From positions 1-33,999 of the forward strand of contig JAGKSW010000059.1 of the NCBI GenBank assembly GCA_018993265.1: a stretch of DNA of 33,999 nucleotides, read 5' to 3'. The notes beneath the pieces were generated by a model. The model was not told where the DNA came from and searched no databases. It worked only from the letters and a program-made list of their open reading frames with translations. Below are positions 8,722-15,889 of the stretch, in pieces (the first letter of the stretch is position 1; each line of letters starts with the position of its first letter). This stretch comes from Nostoc sp. TH1S01 (GTDB lineage Bacteria; Cyanobacteriota; Cyanobacteriia; Cyanobacteriales; Nostocaceae). The position numbers and the translations under genes are program-made.

Positions 8722-9618
8722 ATGGAAGCAAGCTTTTTCACTGCGGTTGTTCTACCTATAGCCTTAGCAATTATTATGCTGGGAATGGGTTTATCTCTGA
8801 CACCAGCAGATTTCCAACGTGTCAAGAATTATCCCAAAGCTGTCGCCATTGGCTTGATTAGTCAGTTAGTTCTTTTACCAATTATTGGTTTTGCTATTGC
8901 GAAATTAGTCCCTATGCAGCCTACTATTGCTATGGGTTTAATCATAATTGCACTCTGCCCAGGTGGGGTATCTTCCAATGTAATTACATTCCTGGCTAAA
9001 GGTGATGTTGCCTTGTCTGTAACTCTGACAGCTTTTAGTAGTCTGATTACCGTCTTGACAATTCCCGTATTGGCAAACCTCGCATATCAACACTTCATAG
9101 GACAAACTGCGGCGATCGCCCTACCTATTGGTGCAACAATAGTACAAATATTTCTAATGACGCTTCTGCCTATAGGTTTAGGAATGGGAGTGCGTCAGCT
9201 ATTCCCAGAAGTCGCCCGTCGTCTAGAAAAAGTGACTAGCCGTCTAGCAGTTGCCTTCTTAGCATTAATTATTCTCTTACTGATTGTTCGTGAGTGGAAT
9301 CGTCTCCCTGGCTTTATTCTGCAAGTAGGAATTGCCGTGGTGCTGTTGAACAGTGTCTCAATGCTGGCGGGGTTTTATATTAGCAAACTATTTAACCTCA
9401 ATCCGTCTCAGCAAATCTGCATCGCCATTGAGGTGGGGATTCAAAATGGTACACTAGCGATCGCCATTACCGCCGGATTACTCAACAATCCTGATATGGC
9501 AGTACCAGCAGCAGTTTACAGTCTATTTATGTATGTGACAGGGTTAATTGCTATTAACTACGGCAGAAAGTTAGCTGCAACTACTCCGATTCCCCAACCT
9601 CTAGAAAGCAAGGTTTAG
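8722..9618 (+). CDS. BASS-family (bile acid:sodium symporter) transporter
   Basis: 298-aa integral membrane protein with about 8-9 hydrophobic segments. Family marks are an N-terminal helix leading into MLGMGLSLTPADF, the CPGGVSSNVITFLAKGDVALSVTLTAFSS segment (the sodium-site crossover region of BASS proteins), and GIQNGTLAIAITAGLL near the C-terminus (the second crossover). BASS proteins import organic anions such as bile acids, pyruvate or other keto acids with Na+; the substrate here cannot be told from sequence. It sits alone between a terminator and an opposite-strand gene. The start is ATG after an AT-rich leader with no clear Shine-Dalgarno. Confidence 0.9.
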   Translation: MEASFFTAVVLPIALAIIMLGMGLSLTPADFQRVKNYPKAVAIGLISQLVLLPIIGFAIAKLVPMQPTIAMGLIIIALCPGGVSSNVITFLAKGDVALSVTLTAFSSLITVLTIPVLANLAYQHFIGQTAAIALPIGATIVQIFLMTLLPIGLGMGVRQLFPEVARRLEKVTSRLAVAFLALIILLLIVREWNRLPGFILQVGIAVVLLNSVSMLAGFYISKLFNLNPSQQICIAIEVGIQNGTLAIAITAGLLNNPDMAVPAAVYSLFMYVTGLIAINYGRKLAATTPIPQPLESKV

Positions 9619-9706
9619 CATAGTTGAAAATACAGGTTGGACTGAGTAGCAATATGTTATTTTCTTTTGACTAACTTTCTCTCGCCTGCTCGTGAACTAA
9701 GGTGAT

Positions 9707-10027
9707 TTATGATTGGTAAGATGTAATAGCGATCGCTACATCTTCACGAGTACAACCTAAAGCCAAAATTGTTCTAATTATTAAATCCAAAGATACAGAA
9801 GTATCTCCGGCTTCCATTTTGGCGACGCGAGATTGACTAGAGTTTATTTTATTTGCTAACTCTGTTTGAGTCAGATTATTTTTAACGCGCAGTTGTTTTA
9901 ATTGTCTGCTTCAAGATAGCTTGATTTCAATGAAAGCTACTTCATCAGATGATAGTTCCAGAAAGTCGGCTGCATCGCCTATGCGCCAACCTGCTGCTTC
10001 CAGTCGTTGACGTTTATTTATATCCAT
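9707..10027 (-). pseudogene. HigA-like XRE antitoxin interrupted by in-frame TGA
   Basis: Read on the minus strand from ATG 10027, the frame gives MDINKRQRLEAAGWRIGDAA, 18 more residues, then TGA (9911-9913), and continues in the same frame with SRQLKQLRVKNNLTQTELAN and SSQSRVAKMEAGD to TAA at 9707. Together this is a 106-aa HigA/XRE-type antitoxin or regulator: an N-terminal arm of about 38 residues plus a helix-turn-helix. The stop falls where relatives, as I recall, have a Leu in KLxLSR. The frame is kept on both sides, so the lesion is a nonsense change or a pair of compensating indels. The ATG directly follows the TAG of the upstream ligase gene. No toxin gene is adjacent. It is either a dead orphan antitoxin, a sequencing error or an unusual readthrough; the first seems likeliest. 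Confidence 0.7.
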
Positions 10028-10759
10028 CTAACCTCCCCTTACCTCCGCGTTTAAAATCTCTTCCCACTCCCATTCTGATAATTGCTGCACTTCAATTTCC
10101 ATCGCAAAACAATCTTGTGCAGCAGCAATCAAAGCCGTCATAATTTGTTCGAGACGGTAAGGGAAATTAACTTTATTGAATGACTCTGTACCAAATACTT
10201 TTGCAAACAGTTCTGCATCTGGTTGCAAGCGGATGGAACCATGTTGCAAAATTACGTTACTGCGTTTGAGTTGGGCGCTACCGATGAGTTTTGCACCATT
10301 GGGTAAAACTAAATCTGCGCCTGTCGCCGTCCCAAAACAGTTGGGGTTATGGATGTAGCCTCGCCCAGTTGTACCGTAGCTTAATTCCACACCAAGCGAT
10401 CGCCATCCTTGAATTAAAAATTCACAAATTTTTGTATATGCTTGTAAACGGTTTCCAGTTAAACCCGATGTAATCACAGCATAAGTTAAATCACCTTGGT
10501 GTAATACTGCCCTTCCACCAGTGGGACGACGGACTAAATCTAGTTTTTTACCTTGCCAAGTTAAATTCTGCCATTCTTGCGGATATTGCCGTTGATGATA
10601 GCCGAGAGAAATAGCAGCAGGCGACCAAGTATAAAAGCGCAGAGTTGGAGGATGCTTTCTGAGATGGTGTTGTTCTAATAACCATTTATCAATCGCCATC
10701 TGTAAATTACCAGAGGCTTCTAATAAAGGAATCAGTCGCCATACCTGCTTGTTCGACAT
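10028..10759 (-). CDS. Octanoyltransferase / lipoate-protein ligase family (LipM-like)
   Basis: 243-aa protein of the BPL/LplA/LipB fold, which moves octanoyl or lipoyl groups onto lipoyl domains of 2-oxoacid dehydrogenases and GcvH. The nucleotide/lipoyl-site motif RRPTGGRAVLHQGDLTYAV is clear, as is KLIGSAQLKRSNVILQHGSI with the conserved Lys. A Cys in NPNCF precedes it at the position of the catalytic Cys of LipM-type octanoyltransferases (ACF ... GKKIVGSAQ), so I favour a LipM-like transferase over an ATP-dependent ligase. It lies 10 bp after the YbjN gene and abuts the antitoxin remnant, so the three may share a transcript. Confidence 0.85.
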   Translation of the reverse strand: MSNKQVWRLIPLLEASGNLQMAIDKWLLEQHHLRKHPPTLRFYTWSPAAISLGYHQRQYPQEWQNLTWQGKKLDLVRRPTGGRAVLHQGDLTYAVITSGLTGNRLQAYTKICEFLIQGWRSLGVELSYGTTGRGYIHNPNCFGTATGADLVLPNGAKLIGSAQLKRSNVILQHGSIRLQPDAELFAKVFGTESFNKVNFPYRLEQIMTALIAAAQDCFAMEIEVQQLSEWEWEEILNAEVRGG

Positions 10760-10769
10760 TAATTAATAC

Positions 10770-11246
10770 TTAAGCTATACCAAACTCAGATTTTAAAACC
10801 TCATCGTTGTTATCGGCGATCGTGGCGACAACTGTAATTAAGCGGGAGACTTCCCCAGGCGACAACTCAGCTAGGGTACGTGTTGAGATGACAACGACTT
10901 GATCTTCAATTATGCCAAAACGAGCCTCAAAAGTACTGGAGCAATTCATCTCCAACAGCTGGCGCATTAATTTAGTTTCATCTTTGGCGGGTAACTTTAA
11001 CACTACAGACCAAACCGTGATGGTATCTTCATCGGTTGTACCTGTAAGTTGCACAACCACTTCCACACTACCGTACTTAAACTTCCACAGATGAGCGCCA
11101 TCTGGTGTGTGGCTAACCATTGCGCTGTCATCTTGTTCTAAAGAGTCAATGACGTTTTCAATGACTTCTAAATGATTGATAGTTGCTGTATCCACCATTA
11201 GTTCATTCAAAAATTCATCAGTTAATGTTTCTTGGTAGCTTGCCAT
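10770..11246 (-). CDS. YbjN-domain protein
   Basis: 158-aa soluble acidic protein of the YbjN family (fold related to type III secretion chaperones), common in cyanobacteria. Typical features are a central beta-rich segment (VEVVVQLTGTTDEDTITVWSVVLKLPAK), then LMRQLLEMN and FGIIEDQVVVISTRTLAELSPGEVSRLI. The biochemical function of this cyanobacterial group is not known to me. It is followed 10 bp later by the LipM-like gene and preceded by a 193-bp gap with the nadK terminator, so it probably starts its own transcript. Confidence 0.85.
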   Translation of the reverse strand: MASYQETLTDEFLNELMVDTATINHLEVIENVIDSLEQDDSAMVSHTPDGAHLWKFKYGSVEVVVQLTGTTDEDTITVWSVVLKLPAKDETKLMRQLLEMNCSSTFEARFGIIEDQVVVISTRTLAELSPGEVSRLITVVATIADNNDEVLKSEFGIA

Positions 11247-11333
11247 ACAGATTTTTGAGTCAATTTATTTACTAGCTGATCTACACATAGTTTATAGCTT
11301 GTCATCAAAGTTGGTTTTAGCTAAGCGTAAAAA

Positions 11334-11355
11334 GCCCCTGAATTTGCTCAGGGGC
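11334..11355 (-). terminator. Intrinsic terminator of the ndhAIGE-nadK operon
   Basis: GCCCCTGA (11334-11341) and TCAGGGGC (11348-11355) form a perfect 8-bp GC-rich stem with a 6-nt loop. On the minus strand it is followed by TTTTT. It lies about 85 bp downstream of the nadK stop codon and ends the minus-strand transcript there. Confidence 0.9.
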
Positions 11356-11439
11356 AGCAAGTAAAAAAATAACTGATTTAGAAGCAATCGCCGATCATCA
11401 ATTGCTGAGAGTTATAATCAGAATACTTGGGAGTGTCAA

Positions 11440-12360
11440 TCAATTACGATGATTGTTACTGTAGCGAACCCTTGTACCTGCCCAGAGTAACTTCTCGCGC
11501 AGTGTCTGATAATAGGAATTGTTTTCTCGTAAAACAATAAATTTAGCTCGACAATCAGCCATCCGCACATCAACGCGATGTCCCGGCCAAATTGAAGTAG
11601 ATAACACGCCATCCATCCACAATTTGGTACTCAAATCGTAATCGCCCAAAGGCCAAATACTCACCACAACCCCAGGCGGTAACACTAGGGGACGGCTAGA
11701 AAGGCTCATAGGGCAAATGGGAGTAATGGTAATAGCTTCCATACCATCGTGCATGATGGGGCCATTAGCCGAAACAGTGTACCCAGTAGAACCTGTAGGA
11801 GTAGAAATAATCAACCCGTCTCCTACATACTGATCGACTACTTCACCATCAATTTCCATTTCTAGAATAGAGGTGATCATGCGATCGGCAGAAGCGGGTT
11901 TGACACAAAATTCATTTAACGAAAGGTAGCGTTCGCTGACTGGTTCTAAATTCGTGCGATGACCTTCATACACAGCAGCTTGCAGCATCATTCGCCGTTG
12001 AATGGCATAACGATCCTCTAACAGCCGATCCCAAACTTTTTCCGTATCTTGAAATTCATCTACAGACTCGGTTAAAAAGCCCAGATGACCGCCCACATTC
12101 ACACCGAGAATGGGGATACCAACTGGGGCTAAATGTCTGGCACTAGTTAGAACAGTACCATCACCACCGAGTACTAAAGCCATGTCAATTGGTTGATTAG
12201 ACGATGCCAAAAATACCGGGTAAGGGTTATCTTTTGGCCCGCTAGGCCCCATAAGTACATGACAACCGCGATTTTCCAGTTGCTTGGCACAAATTTCTGC
12301 CCAGCGTTTACTTTGAGAATCTCGCGCCTTATAAGCAATGATTACCTGCTTGAGTTGCAC
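11440..12360 (-). CDS. nadK: NAD(+) kinase
   Basis: 306-aa cytosolic enzyme that phosphorylates NAD to NADP. The hallmark GGDGT (LVLGGDGTVLTSARHL) is followed by GVNVGGHLGFLTE, DGLIISTPTGSTGYTVSANGPI and PICPMSLSSRPLVLPP, all characteristic of the family. The start is GTG at 12360, 7 bp from the ndhE stop codon and without a good Shine-Dalgarno, so translational coupling to ndhE is likely. Cyanobacteria usually carry two nadK genes; this is the copy tied to the NDH-1 operon. A terminator follows at 11334-11355. Confidence 0.95.
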   Translation of the reverse strand: MQLKQVIIAYKARDSQSKRWAEICAKQLENRGCHVLMGPSGPKDNPYPVFLASSNQPIDMALVLGGDGTVLTSARHLAPVGIPILGVNVGGHLGFLTESVDEFQDTEKVWDRLLEDRYAIQRRMMLQAAVYEGHRTNLEPVSERYLSLNEFCVKPASADRMITSILEMEIDGEVVDQYVGDGLIISTPTGSTGYTVSANGPIMHDGMEAITITPICPMSLSSRPLVLPPGVVVSIWPLGDYDLSTKLWMDGVLSTSIWPGHRVDVRMADCRAKFIVLRENNSYYQTLREKLLWAGTRVRYSNNHRN

Positions 12361-12366
12361 GCAAAA

Positions 12367-12672
12367 TTACCACTTCAGGAGATTAAACTGCTCCATATCG
12401 ACGGTATCACGGTTGCGATAAATGGCCAGAACGATCGCCAAACCTACCGCCGCTTCAGCAGCAGCCACAGTAATGACAAATACGGTAAATACTTGGCCTT
12501 TAATTAATGTTGAGTCAAGAAAGTTGGAAAATGCCATTAAATTCAAATTAACAGCATTTAGCAGTAGCTCAATTGACATCAGCACCCGCACAGCATTACG
12601 ACTGGTAATTAAACCATAAATGCCGATACAAAACAAAGCGGCGGCCAGTAATAAAAAGTACTGAAGTTGCAT
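12367..12672 (-). CDS. ndhE: NAD(P)H-quinone oxidoreductase subunit 4L (NdhE)
   Basis: 101-aa membrane subunit (NuoK/ND4L homologue) of thylakoid NDH-1, which takes part in respiration, cyclic electron flow and CO2 uptake. Three helices are visible, with [13 protein letters not shown] carrying the conserved Glu of helix 2 and [15 protein letters not shown] that of helix 3. I start at ATG 12672 (MQLQYFLLL), the usual 101-aa length; a 25-codon upstream extension is unlike the family. Upstream lies a 246-bp spacer full of heptamer and dispersed repeats; downstream nadK starts after 6 intervening bases. Confidence 0.96.
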   Translation of the reverse strand: MQLQYFLLLAAALFCIGIYGLITSRNAVRVLMSIELLLNAVNLNLMAFSNFLDSTLIKGQVFTVFVITVAAAEAAVGLAIVLAIYRNRDTVDMEQFNLLKW

Positions 12673-12707
12673 GAATCCTATTATTCCTTCTCTAATATGC
12701 TGGATAA

Positions 12708-12756
12708 GGCAAAAGGGAAAAGGCAAAAGTAAAAAGTTAAAAGGCAAAAGAAAAAG
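12708..12756. repeat. Heptamer array (GGCAAAA-like, 7 units)
   Basis: Seven tandem 7-nt units: GGCAAAA, GGGAAAA, GGCAAAA, GTAAAAA, GTTAAAA, GGCAAAA, GAAAAAG. The array lies in the ndhG-ndhE spacer. The first three units have the clearest period; the last is degenerate. Confidence 0.75.
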
Positions 12757-12870
12757 AAAATGGTTTGTTCGCGTGAGTTTATCGCCGCCTTACCCAATAT
12801 CTTTTTACTTCTCACTCTTGCAAGTGACGCTCCTGCGTCGCTAACGCTGCGCTAACGCCAGTTAGTTTAT

Positions 12871-12901
12871 GCCGGGGAACCCGTCCACCGCACTGGCTCA
12901 C
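12871..12901 (+). repeat. 31-nt dispersed repeat, copy A
   Basis: Begins GCCGGGGAACCCGTCC and ends CACTGGCTCAC. The inverse of 14225-14255 matches it at 28 of 31 positions. It contains a CGGG-GAA-CCCG type hairpin. It belongs to a larger dispersed-repeat block (about 12826-12901) that also has GACGC-TCCT-GCGTC. It lies in the ndhG-ndhE spacer. Confidence 0.75.
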
Positions 12902-12920
12902 TTTTTACTTTTTACTTTTT
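12900..12920. repeat. Heptamer array (ACTTTTT)x3 at the ndhG stop codon
   Basis: Three perfect ACTTTTT units. On the minus strand the array overlaps the ndhG TAA stop codon (12919-12921), so the repeat begins in the terminal codon. The unit is the inverse of GTAAAAA/GTTAAAA-type units in the array at 12708-12756. Confidence 0.7.
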
Positions 12921-13518
12921 AGTCTTGAGTATCTCGACCTGCTGATACCAGTTCTCTGGGGCGTTCTGGCAAAGTCAGAATAGTTGAAGGTGAAACTTGA
13001 TCTGGCAGGTACTCACGCCGCGCCAAAATAATAGCGCCTACCATTGCCATCAGCAACAAAATAGAAGCCAATTCAAAAGGTAATAAAAAGTCGCTGAAGA
13101 AATGCTCACCAATTAAAACTATCGAACTTTCACCAGCTACAGGTGTAGTGGAGTATGCCCAAGGTGTTGCCAAAACCATTGCACTCAACAAGCCAAATAG
13201 CCCGACACTAACTACAGCTGTAAATATTTTCCGCAGCCAAGCACTAGGAAACGGCGCAAAATTTTGTCGCTTGTTTACCAACATGATGGCAAACAAAATT
13301 AACACGTTAACCGCCCCAACATAAATCAGAACTTGGGCTGCTGCTACAAAGTCCGCATTCAGCAACAGGTACATCCCGGCGATGCTGATAAACACGCCTC
13401 CTAGCATAAAGGCAGAATAAACAATGCTGGAGGACAACACTACACCCAGTGCTGCTCCAATCATCATGACTGCTAATATGCCAAACGAAACAATCTGTAC
13501 ACCTTCCGCTAGATTCAC
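12919..13518 (-). CDS. ndhG: NAD(P)H-quinone oxidoreductase subunit 6 (NdhG)
   Basis: 199-aa NuoJ/ND6-type subunit of the NDH-1 membrane arm with five helices. The conserved segment SIVYSAFMLGGVFISIAGMYLLLNADFVAAAQVLIYVGAVNVLILFAIMLV, which includes the helix-3 pi-bulge region, identifies it. A TTG at 13536 would add six residues, but GTG 13518 (giving MNLAEGVQIVSFG) has GAGG 8 nt before it, and the TTG start would cover that site, so I chose GTG. It lies between ndhI and ndhE in the standard A-I-G-E order. Repeats fill both flanking spacers. Confidence 0.94.
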   Translation of the reverse strand: MNLAEGVQIVSFGILAVMMIGAALGVVLSSSIVYSAFMLGGVFISIAGMYLLLNADFVAAAQVLIYVGAVNVLILFAIMLVNKRQNFAPFPSAWLRKIFTAVVSVGLFGLLSAMVLATPWAYSTTPVAGESSIVLIGEHFFSDFLLPFELASILLLMAMVGAIILARREYLPDQVSPSTILTLPERPRELVSAGRDTQD

Positions 13519-13541
13519 TTTTTTATCCTCGGTCAATGGTT

Positions 13542-13574
13542 ATTAGTCATTAGTCATTAGTCATTAGTCATTAG
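13542..13574. repeat. Heptamer array (ATTAGTC)x4.7
   Basis: Four perfect ATTAGTC units plus ATTAG. It fills much of the spacer between ndhI and ndhG and ends about 23 bp before the ndhG start. Perfect identity of the units points to recent slippage or active homogenisation. Confidence 0.9.
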
Positions 13575-13605
13575 CAAAGGACAAATGACTAAGAACAAAT
13601 GACAA

Positions 13606-14181
13606 TTATTTTTCTACAAGGTCTTCAGGACGCGCACCGGCACGGGGTGCATCTGCGGGGACACCGTGGGGTTCCATTACACCCTTGGGTAGATAAACTA
13701 GTTCGCGTAGCGGTGTAACCATTGGATCATTGGTGACTTTGTAAGGCAGACGGCCTAGAGCTACGCTGTCATAGTTCAGTTCATGGCGATCGTAGGTAGA
13801 AAGTTCGTATTCTTCTGTCATGGATAGACAGTTGGTGGGGCAGTATTCCACACAGTTACCACAGAAAATACAAACCCCAAAGTCGATGCTGTAGTGTTTG
13901 AGTTTTTTCTTTTTGCTACCTTTGTCAAATTCCCAATCAACTACAGGTAAGTTAATCGGACATACACGCACACAGACTTCGCAAGCGATACATTTATCAA
14001 ATTCATAGTGAATCCTACCGCGAAACCGTTCGCCTGGAATCAGTTTCTCGTAAGGGTACTGTACGGTAATTGGTCGCCGCCGCATGTGGTCGAAGGTGAC
14101 GGATAGCCCCTGACCAATGTAACGACCAGCTTGGACTGCTTCTTTGGCGTAATCACCAACTTGCTTCAGGAACTTTAGCAT
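13606..14181 (-). CDS. ndhI: NAD(P)H-quinone oxidoreductase subunit I (NdhI)
   Basis: 191-aa peripheral-arm subunit carrying two [4Fe-4S] clusters that pass electrons from ferredoxin toward plastoquinone. Both motifs are intact: [12 protein letters not shown] and [16 protein letters not shown]. The N-terminus ([22 protein letters not shown]) is typical of the cyanobacterial and plastid protein. The Pro/Ala/Arg-rich C-terminal tail (about 25 residues) is poorly conserved in the family. Second gene of ndhAIGE. Confidence 0.96.
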   Translation of the reverse strand: MLKFLKQVGDYAKEAVQAGRYIGQGLSVTFDHMRRRPITVQYPYEKLIPGERFRGRIHYEFDKCIACEVCVRVCPINLPVVDWEFDKGSKKKKLKHYSIDFGVCIFCGNCVEYCPTNCLSMTEEYELSTYDRHELNYDSVALGRLPYKVTNDPMVTPLRELVYLPKGVMEPHGVPADAPRAGARPEDLVEK

Positions 14182-14200
14182 TGTGTTTTACTCTCTCTTT

Positions 14201-14228
14201 TTTGTCATTTGTCCTTTGTCATTTGTGA
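14201..14228. repeat. Heptamer array (TTTGTCA)x4
   Basis: TTTGTCA, TTTGTCC, TTTGTCA, TTTGTGA in tandem in the ndhA-ndhI spacer, 20 bp before the ndhI ATG. It runs directly into the 31-nt dispersed repeat at 14225-14255. Confidence 0.8.
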
Positions 14229-14255
14229 GCCACTGCGTTGGACGGGTTTCCCGGC
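14225..14255 (-). repeat. 31-nt dispersed repeat, copy B (inverted)
   Basis: The reverse complement begins GCCGGGAAACCCGTCC and ends CAGTGGCTCAC, and differs from copy A (12871-12901) at three positions. It contains the perfect hairpin CGGG-AAA-CCCG. The two copies face each other about 1.3 kb apart within one operon. Confidence 0.75.
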
Positions 14256-14269
14256 TTATAGCAAGTGGA

Positions 14270-14306
14270 GTCATTGGTCATTTGTTCTTTGCTAATGACC
14301 AATGAC
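14270..14306. repeat. Perfect 13-bp inverted repeat, ndhA-ndhI spacer
   Basis: GTCATTGGTCATT (14270-14282) and AATGACCAATGAC (14294-14306) are exact inverse copies around an 11-nt loop. It would form a strong RNA hairpin 14 nt after the ndhA stop codon. No T-tract follows, so it is more likely an mRNA stabiliser or processing site, or a repeat, than a terminator. Confidence 0.8.
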
Positions 14307-14319
14307 TAATGACAATTGA

Positions 14320-15438
14320 CTATCCACCGAAGGCGACGGGAAAAGCTAATTTCAGAGCGGCGGTTAATAGCAGATTAACCAAACCAACTGGTAACAAAAA
14401 CTTCCATCCTAAATCTAAGAGTTGGTCAATGCGTACGCGGGGTACTGTCCAGCGCAACAGGATGGCGATAAACACTAGGAAGTAGGCTTTGAGTACGGTC
14501 ATGGTAATACCCAAACCGGCAGTGACTACTTGTAATACAGGATTAGCTTCACTGACACCTAACAAACTAGCGATAGTGCTAACGGGAATGGGAAAATCCC
14601 AACCGCCTAAATATAAAACTGATACCAATAAAGCAGAAAGTACTAAGTTAACGTAGGAACTGAGGTAGAACAAAGCAAATTTCATGCCTGCGTACTCAGT
14701 TTGATAACCTGCTACGAGTTCTTCTTCCGCTTCGGGTAAGTCGAAGGGTAAGCGTTCACATTCTGCTAAAGCGGCAATCCAAAAGATGATAAAGCCTACT
14801 GGTTGTCGCCAAATGTTCCAACCAAGGATGCCGTAACCAGATTGTTGATTGACGATATCAACAGTGCTGAGGCTGTTAGACATCATAACGATCGCCAGCA
14901 CACTCAGCGCCAAGGGAATTTCATAACTAATAGATTGCGCTGCTGCCCGCAACCCCCCTAAGAGGGAGTATTTGTTATTGGATGCGTAGCCAGCCATTAA
15001 CAACCCAATTGGCTGAATACTGGACAAAGCAATCCACAAAAAGACCCCCATGCCCACGTTTGTAATGACGATATTCTGTCCAAACGGCACAATCAAATAA
15101 GACAGAAATACTGGCAGTACCACAATAATTGGGCCGAGGGTAAATAACCAGCGATCAGCTTGAGCTGGTACAATGTCTTCCTTAAACACCAGCTTTAAAC
15201 CATCTGCTACCGGAGCAAGTAAACCAAAAGCCCCGATAAATTCAGGGCCAATCCGCTGCTGTGCTGCTGCTGAAATCTTTCGTTCCAGCCATACACACAC
15301 CAATACACCCACTGTTGCCCCTATCAGCATCAGGATCATTGGCAGCGGCATCCAAATTGCTTTGGCAGTACCTGCTGGTAGTCCTAAATCCGTCAGGGAT
15401 TTAATAAACGTTCCTTGAAGGTCAATTCCTGAGTTCAT
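14320..15438 (-). CDS. ndhA: NAD(P)H-quinone oxidoreductase subunit 1 (NdhA)
   Basis: 372-aa NuoH/ND1-type subunit that links the peripheral arm to the membrane arm and frames the quinone pocket; about eight helices. Diagnostic stretches are [62 protein letters not shown], and [21 protein letters not shown] near the C-terminus. First gene of ndhAIGE; its 450-bp upstream region contains three heptamer arrays and should include the operon promoter. Confidence 0.97.
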   Translation of the reverse strand: MNSGIDLQGTFIKSLTDLGLPAGTAKAIWMPLPMILMLIGATVGVLVCVWLERKISAAAQQRIGPEFIGAFGLLAPVADGLKLVFKEDIVPAQADRWLFTLGPIIVVLPVFLSYLIVPFGQNIVITNVGMGVFLWIALSSIQPIGLLMAGYASNNKYSLLGGLRAAAQSISYEIPLALSVLAIVMMSNSLSTVDIVNQQSGYGILGWNIWRQPVGFIIFWIAALAECERLPFDLPEAEEELVAGYQTEYAGMKFALFYLSSYVNLVLSALLVSVLYLGGWDFPIPVSTIASLLGVSEANPVLQVVTAGLGITMTVLKAYFLVFIAILLRWTVPRVRIDQLLDLGWKFLLPVGLVNLLLTAALKLAFPVAFGG

Positions 15439-15460
15439 GTTTCCGCTCTTTAAGTCAGTT

Positions 15461-15509
15461 GAAGTATGAAGTATGAAGTGTGAATTATGAAGTATGAAGT
15501 ATGAAGTTT
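15461..15509. repeat. Heptamer array (GAAGTAT)x7
   Basis: Seven tandem units: GAAGTAT, GAAGTAT, GAAGTGT, GAATTAT, GAAGTAT, GAAGTAT, GAAGTTT. It starts 23 bp upstream of the ndhA ATG. A shorter array of the same unit lies just upstream of the hopene cyclase gene at 28045-28079. Confidence 0.9.
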
Positions 15510-15520
15510 TTGCTTCAAAC

Positions 15521-15548
15521 TTCAGCCTTCAGCCTTCAGCCTTCAGCC
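15521..15548. repeat. Heptamer array (TTCAGCC)x4
   Basis: Four perfect TTCAGCC units immediately beside the GAAGTAT array but with an unrelated unit. It is upstream of ndhA. Confidence 0.9.
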
Positions 15549-15715
15549 TTTCTAAGATGACTCCTGATTGAAGATTTATTGCCATATTCCCATGCCTAGT
15601 ATATCGTTGCATGGTTTTCAGTCCCTGTAGCTATACAAGAACTTCTACTTATGGGTAGGATTGAGATTCGCTATAGGCATTGGGTACTGGGGATTGAGTA
15701 CTAGACAACTCTTTC

Positions 15716-15743
15716 CTAGTCTCTAGTCCCTAGCCCCTAGCCT
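15716..15743. repeat. Heptamer array (CTAGYCY)x4
   Basis: CTAGTCT, CTAGTCC, CTAGCCC, CTAGCCT in tandem: a third heptamer family within 300 bp. It lies between gltA and ndhA. Confidence 0.75.
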
Positions 15744-15889
15744 CTATCATAAGTAAGCATCAAAAAACTGCCGCTTCCATGCTGGCAACGGTTATTTGCT
15801 GCTTATAGGATTTCTGATTCCCGAAATTGGGGGTTGATGCTGATATTGTTACTTGTAGGTAGGTGCTATCTTAACGGCCAAGCTGCCTG

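Larger units (their letters stand above)
15439..15889. other. Intergenic, ndhA / citrate synthase, repeat-rich
   Basis: 451-bp gap between the start of ndhA and the end of gltA (both minus). It contains three separate heptamer arrays (15461-15509, 15521-15548, 15716-15743). The part between about 15750 and 15889 is unremarkable. The promoter of the ndh operon should be here, but I could not pick boxes with confidence. Confidence 0.5.

Noticed and set aside
12673-12747. 25-codon N-terminal extension of ndhE
   Set aside because: It overlaps the heptamer array, and NdhE is about 101 aa.
13542-13574. Possible CRISPR array in short regular repeats
   Set aside because: The unit is 7 nt with no spacers and no cas genes occur in the window. 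It is a simple heptamer tandem repeat.
14270-14306. Terminator after ndhA
   Set aside because: The hairpin is strong but has no T-tract on the minus strand, and ndhI, ndhG and ndhE follow in the conserved operon order.
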